Origin: Craspedostauros australis | Taxonomy: Eukaryota > Bacillariophyta > Bacillariophyceae > Mastogloiales > Achnanthaceae | Assembly (NCBI GenBank): GCA_026770025.1 | Contig: JAMXDE010000005.1 | Location: 1,798,001-1,862,000, forward strand | Direction: 5' to 3' | DNA: 64,000 nucleotides | Shown here: in pieces, positions 63,718 through 64,000 of the stretch | Position numbering within the stretch: the stretch's first letter is position 1 | How the letters are laid out: every line of letters starts with the position of its first letter | Notes under the pieces: generated by a model | Told to the model about the DNA's origin: nothing | The model's database searches: none | The model's input: only the letters and a program-made list of their open reading frames with translations | Program-made: the position numbers and the translations under genes

Positions 63718-64000
63718 ATGAGCGGCATACTGGAACAGGCCTTCGGTTCACGGTCGGTGGATCTGTACAGCGACGTCCTGTGCGTGTCACGCGATGCCAA
63801 CAACGCCCAGCTGCGCAAGGCCTTCTACAAGCAAGCCCTGAAGTACCATCCCGACAAGAACTCATCCGAAGAAGCCAAGACCAAATTCCAGGCCATCTCC
63901 TGGTCATACGATCTCCTCAAGGATGCGGGCAAACGAGCCGAGTACGATCGGACGGGGCATCTGCCATCGGAGGATTGCGACTTCGGTGACGATGACGACA
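63718..64000 (+). CDS. J-domain protein, DNAJC9-like (partial, cut by window end)
   Basis: The first 94 residues of a J-domain co-chaperone. SVDLYSDVLCVSRDANNAQL starts helix one, KAFYKQALKYHPDKN carries the essential His-Pro-Asp loop that stimulates Hsp70, and AKTKFQAISWSYDLLKDAGK with RAEYDRTGHLP completes the domain. The immediate N-terminal position, the Leu-Tyr-Ser-Asp opening and the acidic stretch after the YDRTG turn resemble DNAJC9, a histone H3-H4 co-chaperone. The gene is divergent from the second acetyltransferase. The assignment to DNAJC9 is tentative because the C-terminal half lies outside the window. Confidence 0.8.
   Translation, partial: MSGILEQAFGSRSVDLYSDVLCVSRDANNAQLRKAFYKQALKYHPDKNSSEEAKTKFQAISWSYDLLKDAGKRAEYDRTGHLPSEDCDFGDDDD

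Overview
The window reads as nuclear DNA of a photosynthetic stramenopile, almost certainly a diatom. The evidence is a fucoxanthin chlorophyll a/c light-harvesting protein whose leader carries the diatom-type ASAAAFAP plastid cleavage motif, two or three further proteins with similar bipartite plastid leaders, an intact Copia-type LTR element resembling the diatom CoDi group, and genes interrupted by few GT-AG introns. Genes sit on both strands with gaps of about 0.1 to 3.4 kb and there are no operons. I saw no convincing tRNA or rRNA gene and no CRISPR array.

Left part (1-19.5 kb): a light-harvesting antenna protein; the mitochondrial pyruvate dehydrogenase E1 beta subunit with a long first intron; a four-exon gene that I assign to INCENP, the scaffold of the chromosomal passenger complex, because it ends in an IN-box and also carries a SAP DNA-binding domain; a copine; a canonical mitochondrial carrier; a plastid-type tyrosyl-tRNA synthetase; an unrecognised gene; and a divergent carrier-like membrane protein.

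Middle (19.8-32.4 kb): a 6.4-kb Copia element with two identical 243-bp LTRs and a 5-bp target duplication, so a very recent insertion. It is followed by a small secreted protein of unknown function and a plastid-targeted protein of unknown function whose upstream region holds a cluster of TGACGT/ACGTCA elements. About 3 kb then has no supported gene.

Right part (32.4-64 kb): two very large CBP/p300-type histone acetyltransferase genes face each other from opposite strands (32.45-38.96 kb on +, 52.78-60.28 kb on -). Between them lie a bestrophin-family channel, a membrane-anchored purple acid phosphatase, a membrane-anchored CRAL-TRIO protein, an amino-acid permease and a GH20 hexosaminidase. 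Both acetyltransferases have KIX-like, TAZ1, bromodomain, PHD/RING-like, KAT11, ZZ and TAZ2 modules. The second has two N-terminal TAZ fingers, three TAZ domains in all. The window ends inside a DNAJC9-like J-protein gene divergent from the second acetyltransferase.

The most notable signals are the SAP plus IN-box protein, the paired acetyltransferases with an extra TAZ domain, the TGACGT cluster, and an octamer (TACTCGTA or its complement) that I found at least 16 times, almost always outside exons. Exon joins were worked out by hand from splice signals and reading phase; functions are from recognisable motifs, not from database searches.
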